Below, one piece after another: positions 50,270 to 62,039 of a stretch of DNA of 64,000 bases (position 1 is its first letter; every line of letters begins with the position of its first letter). This stretch comes from Bacteroidales bacterium. Lineage in GTDB: Bacteria > Bacteroidota > Bacteroidia > Bacteroidales > UBA932. The DNA lies in contig JAFZQO010000030.1 of the NCBI GenBank assembly GCA_017620335.1, positions 1 through 64,000 of the forward strand, read 5' to 3'. The position numbers and the translations under genes are program-made. The notes beneath the pieces are model-generated. The model ran no database searches and had not been told where the DNA came from. It worked only from the letters and a program-made list of their open reading frames with translations.

Positions 50270-52024
50270 ATGAAAACTACCGGAAAAGTTACGGGTATCG
50301 TATCCAACCTCGTGACCGTACAGGTGGACGGCCCCGTGGCGGAGAACGAGCTCTGCTACATCGACTTCGGAGGCACCCGGCTCATGGCCGAGGTCATCAA
50401 GGTCAACAAGGACAGGGCTTCCGTGCAGGTCTTCGAGAGCACTCGCGGGCTCAAGAACGGGGACACCGTCGAGTTCGAGGGCAAGATGCTCGAGGCCACC
50501 CTGGGGCCCGGCCTGCTCTCAAGCGTATACGACGGCCTCCAGAACGACCTTACGACCATGAAGGAGACCTTCCTCCAGAGAGGAGAGTACACGGACCCGC
50601 TCAATCACGAGAAGCTATGGGACTTCGTCCCGATCGCCAAGGCCGGAGACAAGGTAATCGCCGCCGACTGGCTCGGAGAAGTCAAGGAAGGCTGGCTGCC
50701 ACACAAGATCATGGTGCCGTTCTCCTTCAAGGGTGAATACACCGTAAAGAAGGTCGCGGAGGCGGGCCAGTACAACATCGATACCGTCATTGCGGTCCTT
50801 ACGGGTGAGGACGGCGAGGACGTGGATGTCACCATGACCCAGAAATGGCCCGTCAAGGTCGCCATCAAGGGCTATCAAGAGAAACCCCGCCCGTTCAAGA
50901 TCATGGAGACGGGCGTGCGTGTCATCGACACCTTCAACCCCATCGCCGAGGGCGGCACCGGATTCATCCCCGGTCCTTTCGGCTGCGGCAAGACCGTGCT
51001 CCAGCACGCCATCGCCAAGCAGGGCGAGGCCGACCTGATCGTCATGGCCGCCTGCGGCGAGCGTGCCAATGAGGTCGTGGAGATATTCACTGAGTTCCCT
51101 GAACTCATAGACCCGCACACCGGCCGCCACCTCATGGAGCGTACCACCATCATCTGCAACACCTCCAACATGCCGGTCGCAGCCCGCGAGGCCTCGGTTT
51201 ATACCGCCATGACCATCTGCGAGTACTACAGGGCCATGGGACTCCGCTGCCTGCTGCTCGCCGACTCCACCTCGCGCTGGGCCCAGGCCCTCAGGGAGAT
51301 GTCCAACCGAATGGAAGAGCTCCCGGGAGCCGACGCCTTCCCCGTGGACCTCTCGGCCATCATCTCCAACTTCTACGCCCGCGCCGGAGTCGTGGTGCTC
51401 AACAACGGCAAGACCGGAGCCGTCACCTTCATCGGTACGGTCTCCCCTGCCGGAGGAAACCTCAAGGAGCCGGTCACCGAGTCCACAAAGAAGGCCGCCC
51501 GCTGCTTCTACGCCCTCGAGCAGAACCGCGCCGACCAGAAGCGCTATCCAGCCGTCAACCCCATCGACTCCTACTCCAAGTATCTCGAGTACCCCGAGAT
51601 CCGCGAGTTCCTCGACCGCACGGTCGAGCCCGGATGGGTGGACAAGGTCAACGCGCTCAAGGTGCTCGTGCGCCGCGGCAAGGAGGCGAATGACCAGATC
51701 AACATCCTCGGAGACGACGGCGTCCCGATGAGCTACCACGAGGCTTTCTGGAAGTCCGAGCTCATAGACTTCGCCCTGCTCCAGCAGGACGGTTTCGACC
51801 CCATCGACTGCCTGTGTCCGATGGAGCGCCAGAAATACATGGCCGACCTCATAACGGACATCTGCGGCCGCGACTACATCTTCGACGACTACGAGGAATG
51901 CAGGGAGTGGTTCAAGGAACTGATCAATCTCCTGCGCCAGATGAACTACAACACGTTCAAGGGCGAAGCGTTCCTGAACTACCAGCATGAAATCTCCAAA
52001 CACCTCGAAAGCAATGGCAAATAA
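50270..52024 (+). CDS. V/A-type ATPase catalytic subunit A
   Basis: A 584-residue catalytic subunit. Landmarks are the P-loop GPFGCGKTVLQHAIAKQ, AACGERANEVVEIFTEFPEL, LLLADSTSRWAQALREMSNR, PGADAFPVDLSAIISNFYARAG and the bulge region before it (MVPFSFKGEYTVKKVAEAGQYNIDTVIAVL). It hydrolyses or makes ATP at the interface with subunit B. The last 11 bases overlap the subunit B start. Confidence 0.97.
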   Translation: MKTTGKVTGIVSNLVTVQVDGPVAENELCYIDFGGTRLMAEVIKVNKDRASVQVFESTRGLKNGDTVEFEGKMLEATLGPGLLSSVYDGLQNDLTTMKETFLQRGEYTDPLNHEKLWDFVPIAKAGDKVIAADWLGEVKEGWLPHKIMVPFSFKGEYTVKKVAEAGQYNIDTVIAVLTGEDGEDVDVTMTQKWPVKVAIKGYQEKPRPFKIMETGVRVIDTFNPIAEGGTGFIPGPFGCGKTVLQHAIAKQGEADLIVMAACGERANEVVEIFTEFPELIDPHTGRHLMERTTIICNTSNMPVAAREASVYTAMTICEYYRAMGLRCLLLADSTSRWAQALREMSNRMEELPGADAFPVDLSAIISNFYARAGVVVLNNGKTGAVTFIGTVSPAGGNLKEPVTESTKKAARCFYALEQNRADQKRYPAVNPIDSYSKYLEYPEIREFLDRTVEPGWVDKVNALKVLVRRGKEANDQINILGDDGVPMSYHEAFWKSELIDFALLQQDGFDPIDCLCPMERQKYMADLITDICGRDYIFDDYEECREWFKELINLLRQMNYNTFKGEAFLNYQHEISKHLESNGK

Positions 52025-53336
52025 AGCATACCAGAAAGTCTATACGCAGTTGGACGCCATCACCAAGGCCACGGTTTCACTGAAGGCCACGGGCGTCACC
52101 AACGATGAGCTGGCCACCGTGGGCGGCCGGCTTGCGCAGGTCGTGAAGACCAAGGGAGACATCATCACCCTTCAGGTGTTTGCCGGAACGGAGGGCATCC
52201 CCACCAACGCCGAAGTGGCCTTCATGGGCAATCCCCCGGTCATCCGCGTGAGCGAACAGCTGTCCGGACGCTTCTTCAACGCATACGGACAGCCCATAGA
52301 CGGCGGTCCCGAGGTGGACGGAGAAGTCCGCCAGATCGGAGGTCCCTCCGTCAACCCTTACAAGCGCAGGCAGCCTTCGGAGCTGATCCCTACCGGCATC
52401 GCCGGCATCGACCTCAACAACACGCTCGTGTCAGGGCAGAAGATCCCGTTCTTCGCCGACCCCGACCAGCCGTACAACCAGGTCATGGCCGACGTAGCCC
52501 TGCGCGCAGACGTCGACAAGATCATCCTGGGGGGCATGGGCCTTTCCAACGACGACTACCTCTTCTTCCGCCACGCTTTCGAGGACGCCGGCGCGCTGGA
52601 GAAGATCGTCTCGTTCGTCAACACCACCGAGGAGCCCCCCGTGGAGCGCCTCCTCATCCCCGACATGGCACTCACCGCTGCCGAGTACTTCGCCGCCGAC
52701 AGGAACGAGAAGGTGCTGGTCCTGCTCACCGACATGACGCTGTACGCAGACGCCCTGTCCATCGTGTCAAACCGCATGGATCAGATCCCGTCCAAGGACT
52801 CGATGCCCGGTTCGCTGTACTCCGACCTCGCAAAGATCTACGAGAAGGCGGTGCAGTTCCCCGAGGGAGGTTCCATCACCATCATCGCCGTGACCACCCT
52901 CAACGACGGTGACATCACCCACGCCATCCCGGACAACACCGGCTACATCACCGAGGGACAGCTGTTCCTGCGCGCCGACACCGATACCGGCAAGGTCATC
53001 GTAGACCCGTTCCGTTCCCTTTCCCGTCTGAAACAGCTCGTGCAGGGCAAGAAGACCCGCGAGGACCACAGCCAGGTCATGAACGCAGGCGTACGCCTGT
53101 ATGCAGACGCCCAGAACGCCAAGACCAAGATGGAGAACGGCTTCGACCTGTCCGACTACGACCTGCGCTGCCTCGATTACGCCAAGGAGTACGCCGTCAG
53201 GCTCCTGAGCATCGACGTCAACATCAAGATAGATGAGATGCTCGACACCGCGTGGGAGCTGTTCGCCAAGTATTTCTCCAAGGCCGAGACCGGCATCAAG
53301 CAAGCATTCATAGACAAATACTGGCCCGCTGAATAA
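52014..53336 (+). CDS. V/A-type ATPase subunit B
   Basis: A 440-residue non-catalytic head subunit. It has RFFNAYGQPIDGGPEV, LIPTGIAGIDLNNTLVSGQKIPFF in place of a P-loop, VLVLLTDMTLYADALSIVSNRMDQIPSKDSMPGSLYSDLA and ITIIAVTTLNDGDITHAIPDNTGYITEGQLFL. ATG at 52014 (MANKAYQKVYTQLD) is the family-like start; an earlier in-frame start adds only MKSPNTSKA. Confidence 0.96.
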   Translation: MANKAYQKVYTQLDAITKATVSLKATGVTNDELATVGGRLAQVVKTKGDIITLQVFAGTEGIPTNAEVAFMGNPPVIRVSEQLSGRFFNAYGQPIDGGPEVDGEVRQIGGPSVNPYKRRQPSELIPTGIAGIDLNNTLVSGQKIPFFADPDQPYNQVMADVALRADVDKIILGGMGLSNDDYLFFRHAFEDAGALEKIVSFVNTTEEPPVERLLIPDMALTAAEYFAADRNEKVLVLLTDMTLYADALSIVSNRMDQIPSKDSMPGSLYSDLAKIYEKAVQFPEGGSITIIAVTTLNDGDITHAIPDNTGYITEGQLFLRADTDTGKVIVDPFRSLSRLKQLVQGKKTREDHSQVMNAGVRLYADAQNAKTKMENGFDLSDYDLRCLDYAKEYAVRLLSIDVNIKIDEMLDTAWELFAKYFSKAETGIKQAFIDKYWPAE

Positions 53337-53338
53337 CT

Positions 53339-53943
53339 ATGGCTATCAAGTTCCAATACAATAAGACATCGCTGAATAACCTCGGCAAGCAGCTGAAGGT
53401 CAGGCAGAAGGCGCTCCCCACCCTGCAGAACAAGGAGTCGGCCCTGCGGATCGAGGTGCGCAAGGCCAAGGACTATTCCGACAAGCTTGTTGCGGACCTG
53501 GATGCCTCCATGAAGAGATACGACTATCTCGCCTCCCTCTGGAACGAATTCGAACCCAGCCTGATCAGCATCAAGGACGTGGAGCTGGTGACGGCCAAGG
53601 TCGCGGGCGTCAAGGTGCCGGAGCTCAAGGAGATCAGCTATGAGATCCATGAGTTCAACGCCTTCGCCAAGCCGGCCTGGTACGCCGACGGCGTCAACAT
53701 CCTGAAGGAGCTGACCCGCCTGGGCATAGAATCGGAGGTTTACACGGAGAAGAGCCGCATCCTCGACTACCAGAGGAAGAAGACCACGCAGAAGGTCAAC
53801 CTCTACGAGAAGGTGCAGATACCGGGATACCAGGAGGCCATCAGGAAGATCAAGCGGTACATGGAGGACGAGGAGAACCTCTCCAAGGCGTCCTCCAAGA
53901 TCGTGAAGGAGCGCCATGCATTGGAAGAAGAGGAGGAAACGCC

Positions 53944-53947
<4 letters not shown>
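53339..53947 (+). CDS. V/A-type ATPase subunit D
   Basis: A 202-residue, two-helix coiled-coil rotor shaft: IKFQYNKTSLNNLGKQLKVRQKALPTLQNKESALRIEV at the N-terminus and KVNLYEKVQIPGYQEAIRKIKRYMEDEENLSKASSKIVKE at the C-terminus. It turns inside the A3B3 head. It starts 2 bases after subunit B and overlaps subunit I (ATGA). Confidence 0.93.
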
Positions 53948-56137
<2,190 letters not shown>

Positions 56138-56167
56138 GGAGTCCATGACGAAATGCAGACGCAGGGG

Positions 56168-58108
56168 TCAGACGCGACGGAGTTTGATGCAGAGCATGGT
56201 CATGTCGTCGCTGGCCTCGGCGCCGGCGACATGGGCGGAAACGGCCTCCATCATGCTCTTGACCATCCCCTTGGCGCCCTCTCCGCGGTTGCGGGTGACT
56301 ACCTCCAGGAGGCGGTCCTCGCCGAACAGCTCGTGGGAGTTGTTCTCTGCCTCGCTCAGACCGTCGGTGTAGAGGAACAGCATGCGTCCGCGCACGTCAG
56401 GCACGTGCTGGCCCTTGTACTGCCAGCCGGGGCAGACTCCGATGACGGTATTTGCCTCGCAGTCGAAATACGCCGGAGCAGCGCTGGCGCGGACGATAAC
56501 CGGACGGTTGTGTCCGCAGTTGCAGTAGTCCAGGCTTCCCGTCGACAGGTCTATCATGCCTATGAAGGCCGTCACGAACATCATGGTCTCATTGTCCTCC
56601 GACAAGTTGTCGTTGATGTGGCAGGCTATCTCCGCAGGAGACATATCCTGCTTGGCATACACCCTGAAGATGACCCTTGTAATGGCCATCACGATGCTCG
56701 CCGGGATACCCTTGCCGCTGACGTCACCTATGCAGAAATAAAGCTTGTCACCATTCAGGAAATAGTCGTACAGGTCGCCTCCGACCTCCCTGGCTGGCGT
56801 CATGGAAGCATAGATATCAAGGTCGTTCCTGTCAGGGAAAGGCGGGAACACGTTGGGCACCATGGCCATCTGGATGTTGTGGGCGACACGGAGATCCCCC
56901 TGGATGCGTTCCCTGTTTGCAGTAGTTATCTTCAGTTCCTCGATATAGGAAACAAGCGAGGTCTGCATATTATCGAAAGACCGCGACAGGGCGCCTATCT
57001 CATCGGGCCTGTCCTCGAGCGGTAGCCTGTACTCGAAGTCTCCCGCGGCGATGCGTCCGGCCTCGGTGGTCAGTGCGCTGAGGGGCTTGACCATGCGCCC
57101 AATGACCCTGGTACAAGTCGCGAACATAAGGAGCATGCCGAGGATAAGGAGCGCCAGCACTATTCTCCTGAGCCTGTCGAAAGCGCCGAAAATGGACTTC
57201 TCGGGACAAACGATAGCAAGGCTCCAGCCGGTATTCTTCAAGGGCTTGTAGAATACGAAGCTGTCCACACCATCCACCATGACCTCCTGGAAACCCTCAT
57301 TCCAATCCTGCATGGAATGGCCGAGGTCCGTCATGACCTGGTCCGGTTCCAGCAGGGAATTGGTGAAAACGGTCTTGTAGAAGAGCTTATCCGGGTTGGG
57401 ATGCACCATGTAGGTGCCTCCGCGGCTGATAAGGGTGCAATAAGAGTCGGCGTACGGCTTCAGCCGGGAGATGTTCTCGGAAAGCCACTTCAGGGAAAGG
57501 TCCAGCGAAATGGCTCCGATGAAAGTGCCGTCAGCGGATGTCAGGGGCTTGCAGTACGAGACCATCATGTCGGTCTGGAGGGATTCGTCGTCATCATAGT
57601 CCCAATCGGCGTACGGCTCAGTCCAGCAGGGTTGGTTGAGGATCTTGGGCAGGAGATACCAGTCGAGATAGAAATACTGATAGTCCTCGCTTCCCTCCTG
57701 CTCAGTAGTCACGACTCCGTCTGTATTGCTGGAATAAGCAGAGAAGTATTCCACCCCCTCGAAGAAATACGGTTCGAAGGAGATGGAGCAGCCCAGCAGG
57801 TTCTGATTGCCTTGAAGGGCCACCCTGGTATATTCGAGGAGGGTGTCGGGAGAGTCAAGATGCCTGTAGACCAGCCACTCTATGTTGTCGGCCACAGTCT
57901 CTACGTCGTCGAGGATGCGGGTGAGTCGCAGCTCAGTGTTCTCGAGCACGCGCGTAGCCCCCGCAATAGCCTCTTCGCGGACCGACTTCCTGGCGATGGA
58001 GGACGCAAAAAGCTGTGAGCAAAGGAATATGATCGTGGCAAAGACTGCCACCCAGAGACTCAGTCTCGCTGAGAACGAGTGCCGGAAAAAGTCAAGGAAA
58101 CGCTTCAT
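56168..58108 (-). CDS. dCache-HAMP-SpoIIE sensor phosphatase
   Basis: A 646-residue membrane protein. It has one N-terminal membrane helix (about 18-35), a periplasmic double-Cache sensor (VSYCKPLTSADGTFIGAISLDLSLKWLSENI, YCTLISRGGTYMVHPNPDKL), a second membrane helix (about 320-340), a HAMP domain (RMVKPLSALTTEAGRIAAGDFEYRLP) and a PP2C-type SpoIIE domain (MTPAREVGGDLYDYFLNGDKLYFCIGDVSGKGIPASIVMA, MLFLYTDGLSEAENN, SDDMTMLCIKL) with the metal-binding Asp residues. It should dephosphorylate an anti-anti-sigma-like protein in response to an external cue. Its start overlaps the binding-protein stop (ATGA). Confidence 0.92.
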   Translation of the reverse strand: MKRFLDFFRHSFSARLSLWVAVFATIIFLCSQLFASSIARKSVREEAIAGATRVLENTELRLTRILDDVETVADNIEWLVYRHLDSPDTLLEYTRVALQGNQNLLGCSISFEPYFFEGVEYFSAYSSNTDGVVTTEQEGSEDYQYFYLDWYLLPKILNQPCWTEPYADWDYDDDESLQTDMMVSYCKPLTSADGTFIGAISLDLSLKWLSENISRLKPYADSYCTLISRGGTYMVHPNPDKLFYKTVFTNSLLEPDQVMTDLGHSMQDWNEGFQEVMVDGVDSFVFYKPLKNTGWSLAIVCPEKSIFGAFDRLRRIVLALLILGMLLMFATCTRVIGRMVKPLSALTTEAGRIAAGDFEYRLPLEDRPDEIGALSRSFDNMQTSLVSYIEELKITTANRERIQGDLRVAHNIQMAMVPNVFPPFPDRNDLDIYASMTPAREVGGDLYDYFLNGDKLYFCIGDVSGKGIPASIVMAITRVIFRVYAKQDMSPAEIACHINDNLSEDNETMMFVTAFIGMIDLSTGSLDYCNCGHNRPVIVRASAAPAYFDCEANTVIGVCPGWQYKGQHVPDVRGRMLFLYTDGLSEAENNSHELFGEDRLLEVVTRNRGEGAKGMVKSMMEAVSAHVAGAEASDDMTMLCIKLRRV

Positions 58109-59085
58109 GGCACAAGTTCTTCATAAGTTATCTCACGCTTGAGCACGCCTTGCTCAAACATCAGGACGGATGCCTGCCGGACCATGTCCGGACGCAGCCG
58201 GAACTCCCTCTCACCCGAGTCGGGATCGAGCTGAAGCCGGAGTATCTCTTCAAGCATGAGCTGCTGCAGCACTCGGTTGGTGGGAATGCGGAATTCCTGG
58301 ACATAATCCATGACTATTTCCAGGGTCTCGTCGGGATGCTCCGCCGCCCACTCCCAGCCGCGGCGGCTGGCCCGTGCGAAACGGTCGGCCTTGTCCTTGT
58401 TCCTTCGGTACTGCCTCGCGGTCATGTATACGCCGTCCTCCTGGATGTTGTAGCCATGTTCGGAGAACCTGTAGAGGCCGTTCCCGGGAGTGACCAGGCC
58501 GGTCTGGAGAAGCTGGTAATACTCGTTGTAACTCATGGCAAGAGTGGCATCCACCGCACCGGCCACGAAGAGGTTGACGACGGAGGCTGCGGCAATCCAC
58601 TGATAGTCAAGATGTTCCTTGGAGGCCATACAACGTGCTATCTGGCCGAATCCGCCACGCCACATGATAACCTTGGGATGCTTCAGGCTCATAGGGTCAT
58701 TGCCGTAGCGGGAAACGATGAGCATGGCGCTGTTCATGGAGGTCTGAAGGATGTTGACCAGCGGAATACCGTCGTCAACGATCTCCAACGCCTCTGTAAG
58801 GGTAAGGGTGGAGGCGAGGCTCGAACCCTGCCTGAAGCGTTCTTCCGCATCCTGTGACGCAAAAGGATGCACGATCTCCACGTCGAGCCCTTCCTCCTCA
58901 TAGAAGCCCAGTTCCTTTGCCACGTAGTAGCCCGCGAACTGCGCCTGCGCCGTCCACTGGGGCGAAAAAACGAAGGGTTCCAGCGTCTCGGCCGGCACGC
59001 TCGTCGGCTTAGCACGCTGCGCCGACAAGGACGCCGGCAACGCCGCCGCCAAGATCAAAACCGCCAGGATACGCCTGATGTCCAT
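58105..59085 (-). CDS. NMT1/THI5-like periplasmic substrate-binding protein, orphan
   Basis: A 326-residue exported protein with a Sec signal peptide (cut near ASLSAQ). The core matches SsuA/THI5-type binding proteins: FVFSPQWTAQAQFAGYYVAKELGFYEEEGLDVEIVHP, IVSRYGNDPMSLKHPKVIMWRGG, AGAVDATLAMSYNEYYQLLQTGL and EDGVYMTARQYRRNKDKADRFARASRRGWEW. No ABC permease or ATPase gene is near. The 4-base overlap with the sensor phosphatase suggests that it delivers a ligand to that sensor. The ATG at 59085 is chosen as the first before a proper signal peptide. Confidence 0.86.
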   Translation of the reverse strand: MDIRRILAVLILAAALPASLSAQRAKPTSVPAETLEPFVFSPQWTAQAQFAGYYVAKELGFYEEEGLDVEIVHPFASQDAEERFRQGSSLASTLTLTEALEIVDDGIPLVNILQTSMNSAMLIVSRYGNDPMSLKHPKVIMWRGGFGQIARCMASKEHLDYQWIAAASVVNLFVAGAVDATLAMSYNEYYQLLQTGLVTPGNGLYRFSEHGYNIQEDGVYMTARQYRRNKDKADRFARASRRGWEWAAEHPDETLEIVMDYVQEFRIPTNRVLQQLMLEEILRLQLDPDSGEREFRLRPDMVRQASVLMFEQGVLKREITYEELVP

Positions 59086-59096
59086 GATGCTGCAAT

Positions 59097-59774
59097 CTAA
59101 AGTATATCCGCAAGGGCGTCGCAGATCTGCTGCATGCCCTTTACGGTGGGATGGCCCCATCCCTTGTCTATGCCTTCGAGACGGAGATACTCCATCCCGT
59201 AATGCTCCGCGGCGGCGACTATGCCCTCGGTGATCTCGGGCTTGAGGCCGTCGTTGATGATGTTGACGACGCGGGAATCGGGAGCGTACGTCTTGTAGTA
59301 GTCCAGCATGTAGCAGTATGCCGGAAGTGCCTGCTTGAGGTCTTCAACGGTCCAGTCCGCGAACTTGAGCTCTCCCAGAGGGGCGTCAGACCAGGAGTCG
59401 TTTGTGCCCCCGAAGATCAGGATGATGTTCGGATGCTCAGCTGCATACCCCAGGGTCTGGGGCATGCGGGTGATGAACGAACGGTCGGAATAATCCTCGC
59501 CGTCATAACCCGTATTGCAGACCGTGGAGCCGCTGTAGCTGTTGTTTCCCAAGAGTTTAAGCCCTTCCTTCCGGATGAGCCTGTACCACCAGGTCTGTTC
59601 CACGGCGCAGACGTCGTTCTCCGCCTTTGCGTTGGAGTCGTACCAGATGGCGAAACCTTCGGGAACGAATCCGTCAAACGTAGAATATGAGTCGCCGAGG
59701 ATGACGACCGTCTTCTGCTCGCGGCACGACACCGCGAGCAGAAGGACCGTCAGGATGATGAACAGTCTTTTCAT
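59097..59774 (-). CDS. SGNH/GDSL hydrolase, lipoprotein
   Basis: A 225-residue exported hydrolase with a lipobox (LLAVSCREQ). Catalytic blocks are VVILGDSYSTFDG (Ser), NSYSGSTVCNTGY (Gly), ILIFGGTNDSWSD (Asn) and DKGWGHPTVKGMQQI (His). It probably removes acyl groups from glycans or lipids; substrate not known. It lies 4 bases after the DUF2207 gene. Confidence 0.88.
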   Translation of the reverse strand: MKRLFIILTVLLLAVSCREQKTVVILGDSYSTFDGFVPEGFAIWYDSNAKAENDVCAVEQTWWYRLIRKEGLKLLGNNSYSGSTVCNTGYDGEDYSDRSFITRMPQTLGYAAEHPNIILIFGGTNDSWSDAPLGELKFADWTVEDLKQALPAYCYMLDYYKTYAPDSRVVNIINDGLKPEITEGIVAAAEHYGMEYLRLEGIDKGWGHPTVKGMQQICDALADIL

Positions 59775-59777
59775 GGC

Positions 59778-61466
59778 TTATCGGACTCCACCGCCGTGAC
59801 CGCCGCCGGAGAAGCCTCCGCCGCCGCCGAAGGAGGTGCCGCCGCCGAAGCCGCCGAAACCACCCCTAGGACCACTATACGCCTGCGGCGCATAATGGGC
59901 GTTGGTCAGCGACCTGGACAGGCTGTTGGTCATGCGGACGACGTCGCTGAACATGGTATAGTCGTAGGCCATGACCTGCTCGAAGACCTTCGGATCGATG
60001 TCCTTGAGCTCCTTGGCCACCTTGTCGGCAATGCCGTAAAGCGCGGCATATACGAGATAATCCTTCCACAGGCCGACCTCAACGGACTCTCGCTGAGAGC
60101 TGAGGGTGAAGTCGTTGAGGAAGTTCTTGAAGCCCATCACGCGCTGCGCCTCGATCTTGCCCGACTCGGAGAACTTCTTGCCGCTGACGACATTGTCGGC
60201 CTTGAGAGCGCGCTTCTCGTCGAGGTTGATGCCGTTCACCCACAGGCGTATGGTGTCTTGGTTGCGGGTGCGCTGGGACCACTTGGAGAACTCCTTGTCC
60301 TGAAGGACCAGGTCGGAGCCGCTGGCCTGACGCATCATGTCATAGAGGCCGAGCTCGTGCTGTCCGAGCTGCGAGGTGTCCTTAGACTCGTTGAAGCTGA
60401 TCTCCACTTTGTCTTTATCGTCTTTGCTTACAAGCAGGTAACCCTGCTCGATCATCCGGAGGATCATGGCTGACACCAAGCCGTTGCTCTGACGCTTGGT
60501 CTCAAGCAGGTCGAGCACGTAATCGGTCTTGTAGATGTCGCCCTGGAAAGGAAGGTCGCGGTACCACGCGACCTTGTCGGCCGGACCGCCGAGGATCTTG
60601 CGCTTCTGGCGGCGCGACAGCTTGTCGCCGTTCAGCATCCTGAATAACGGGAACAGGAACACTCCGAACATTATGACGGCCGTCAGGAAGGCCATGAAGA
60701 GGTCGGCCAGTTTCTGCTGCCAGCTCTTCTTCGGCCTGTTGTCGGCAAAGTCGGAGCCTTCGAAGGCGCGGTCCAGGACTGTCTGGAAATCCTTGTTCTG
60801 GACGCTCTCGGGCTCGAAGACGCCCTTGTCGAAACGCAGGAGGGCTATGACCGAACTCTCGTAACGTAAACGTTCCGTGGACTCGAGCACGACCTTGCCG
60901 TCCTCGAAGGAGGTGTTGCCGATAAAGCCGAAGCCCCAGACACGCACCCATGAGGTGTCGATCTGCGCATTCTGCGCCTCGATCGTCACCGTCACGTGCG
61001 ACGGAGGGGCGGCGAGCTCGTCATTTACAAGCTGCAGGTGGAGCATGTCATAGTCATTCAGGGACTTGACTACGTTGGACATCCTGTAGCGTATGTTGTA
61101 CGTATGCGTGCCGTAGCTGCCCAGTCCCCAGCAAAGCTCGACGCCACCCGCGATACGGTTGAAGCCGCAGCGTCCCGCCTTGCGGGCAAGGCTGCGCTCC
61201 GTATCCCAGCGCGATTCGAAAGTGTAGAGCCCGCCGGTCTCGTCCGAAACCGAGAAATCCGTTATCTCGATGTCGCCGAGATTGGTGCGCGGGACATAGA
61301 CCTCCGTACCCTCCCCCGCCGTAAGGTTCCACACCTCGTTCACTATGGCGCTGCCGTCACGGTACAGGCGGATATTGACGTTGATGTCGTGGATATCCCA
61401 GTCCACAGCGAAAACAGCATTGGCGAACACCAATGCTGCTATGAGGGAGCTGACAAGACGTCTCAT
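59778..61466 (-). CDS. DUF2207 membrane protein with Gly-rich tail
   Basis: A 562-residue protein with a signal peptide, an extracytoplasmic beta-domain (IHDINVNIRLYRDGSAIVNEVWNL to about 200), a membrane segment near 265-283 (LADLFMAFLTAVIMFGVFLFPLF), and a cytoplasmic part with winged-helix-like region (YVLDLLETKRQSNGLVSAMILRMIEQGYLLVS). It ends in a GGFGGFGGGTSFGGGGGFSGGGHGGG tail typical of DUF2207/YciQ proteins. It overlaps the LemA stop by one base; DUF2207-LemA pairs are common. Function unknown, likely envelope-linked. Confidence 0.88.
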   Translation of the reverse strand: MRRLVSSLIAALVFANAVFAVDWDIHDINVNIRLYRDGSAIVNEVWNLTAGEGTEVYVPRTNLGDIEITDFSVSDETGGLYTFESRWDTERSLARKAGRCGFNRIAGGVELCWGLGSYGTHTYNIRYRMSNVVKSLNDYDMLHLQLVNDELAAPPSHVTVTIEAQNAQIDTSWVRVWGFGFIGNTSFEDGKVVLESTERLRYESSVIALLRFDKGVFEPESVQNKDFQTVLDRAFEGSDFADNRPKKSWQQKLADLFMAFLTAVIMFGVFLFPLFRMLNGDKLSRRQKRKILGGPADKVAWYRDLPFQGDIYKTDYVLDLLETKRQSNGLVSAMILRMIEQGYLLVSKDDKDKVEISFNESKDTSQLGQHELGLYDMMRQASGSDLVLQDKEFSKWSQRTRNQDTIRLWVNGINLDEKRALKADNVVSGKKFSESGKIEAQRVMGFKNFLNDFTLSSQRESVEVGLWKDYLVYAALYGIADKVAKELKDIDPKVFEQVMAYDYTMFSDVVRMTNSLSRSLTNAHYAPQAYSGPRGGFGGFGGGTSFGGGGGFSGGGHGGGVR

Positions 61467-62014
61467 CAGATCTTCATCGAAGGCATTTCAGACTTGCCGA
61501 CAGCCTCGTTGAGATAGTCACGGGTATTGAATCCGAGCAGGCCTGCGACGAGCGAGGTCGGGAACTGTCGGATCTCCTTGTTGTACTTGGTGACGGTGTC
61601 GTTGAAGGTCATGCGGCTGAGGCGGACCTGGTTCTCATAGAGATTGACGCTATCCATGGCCTTGGCGTAGTTCTCGTTGGCCTTGAGCTCGGGATACTGC
61701 TCGGCGACGACATTGATGTTGCGGACGAGGCCGGTGAGGGCCTGCTCCTGGGCCTGAGCCTCCGCGACAGTGCTCTCTCCGGTGATGGTCTTGCGCATGG
61801 CGATGACGTCACGCAGTGTGTTGTACTCGTGCTCGTTGTATGACTTGACGAGCTCGACGAGGGCGGTGAGGGCGTCCCAGCGGCTGGCCTGCTGGACACC
61901 GATCTGACTGAGGGCGTTCTTACAAAGCTCGTCCTTCTCGACAAGCTTGCGCTGGACACCGATGACCCAAAGCACCACGAGGGCGACGATGGCAAGGATG
62001 ATAAGGATGACCAT
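61466..62014 (-). CDS. lemA: LemA family protein
   Basis: A 182-residue protein with one N-terminal membrane helix (MVILIILAIVALVVLWVIGVQ) and a four-helix bundle with LVEKDELCKNALSQIGVQQASRWDALTALVELVKSYNEHE, VAEQYPELKANENYAKAMDSV and MTFNDTVTKYNKEIRQFPTSLVA. These are the family hallmarks. Function is not settled; in Bacteroidetes it is regularly paired with DUF2207 proteins. Confidence 0.93.
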   Translation of the reverse strand: MVILIILAIVALVVLWVIGVQRKLVEKDELCKNALSQIGVQQASRWDALTALVELVKSYNEHEYNTLRDVIAMRKTITGESTVAEAQAQEQALTGLVRNINVVAEQYPELKANENYAKAMDSVNLYENQVRLSRMTFNDTVTKYNKEIRQFPTSLVAGLLGFNTRDYLNEAVGKSEMPSMKI

Positions 62015-62039
62015 GATATCGTTGATTTAAGGTTGTTGC

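Noticed and set aside
51987-52013. Earlier start of V-type ATPase subunit B
   Set aside because: It would overlap subunit A by 38 bases and add MKSPNTSKA, which relatives lack; the ATG at 52014 gives the usual MANKAYQK.
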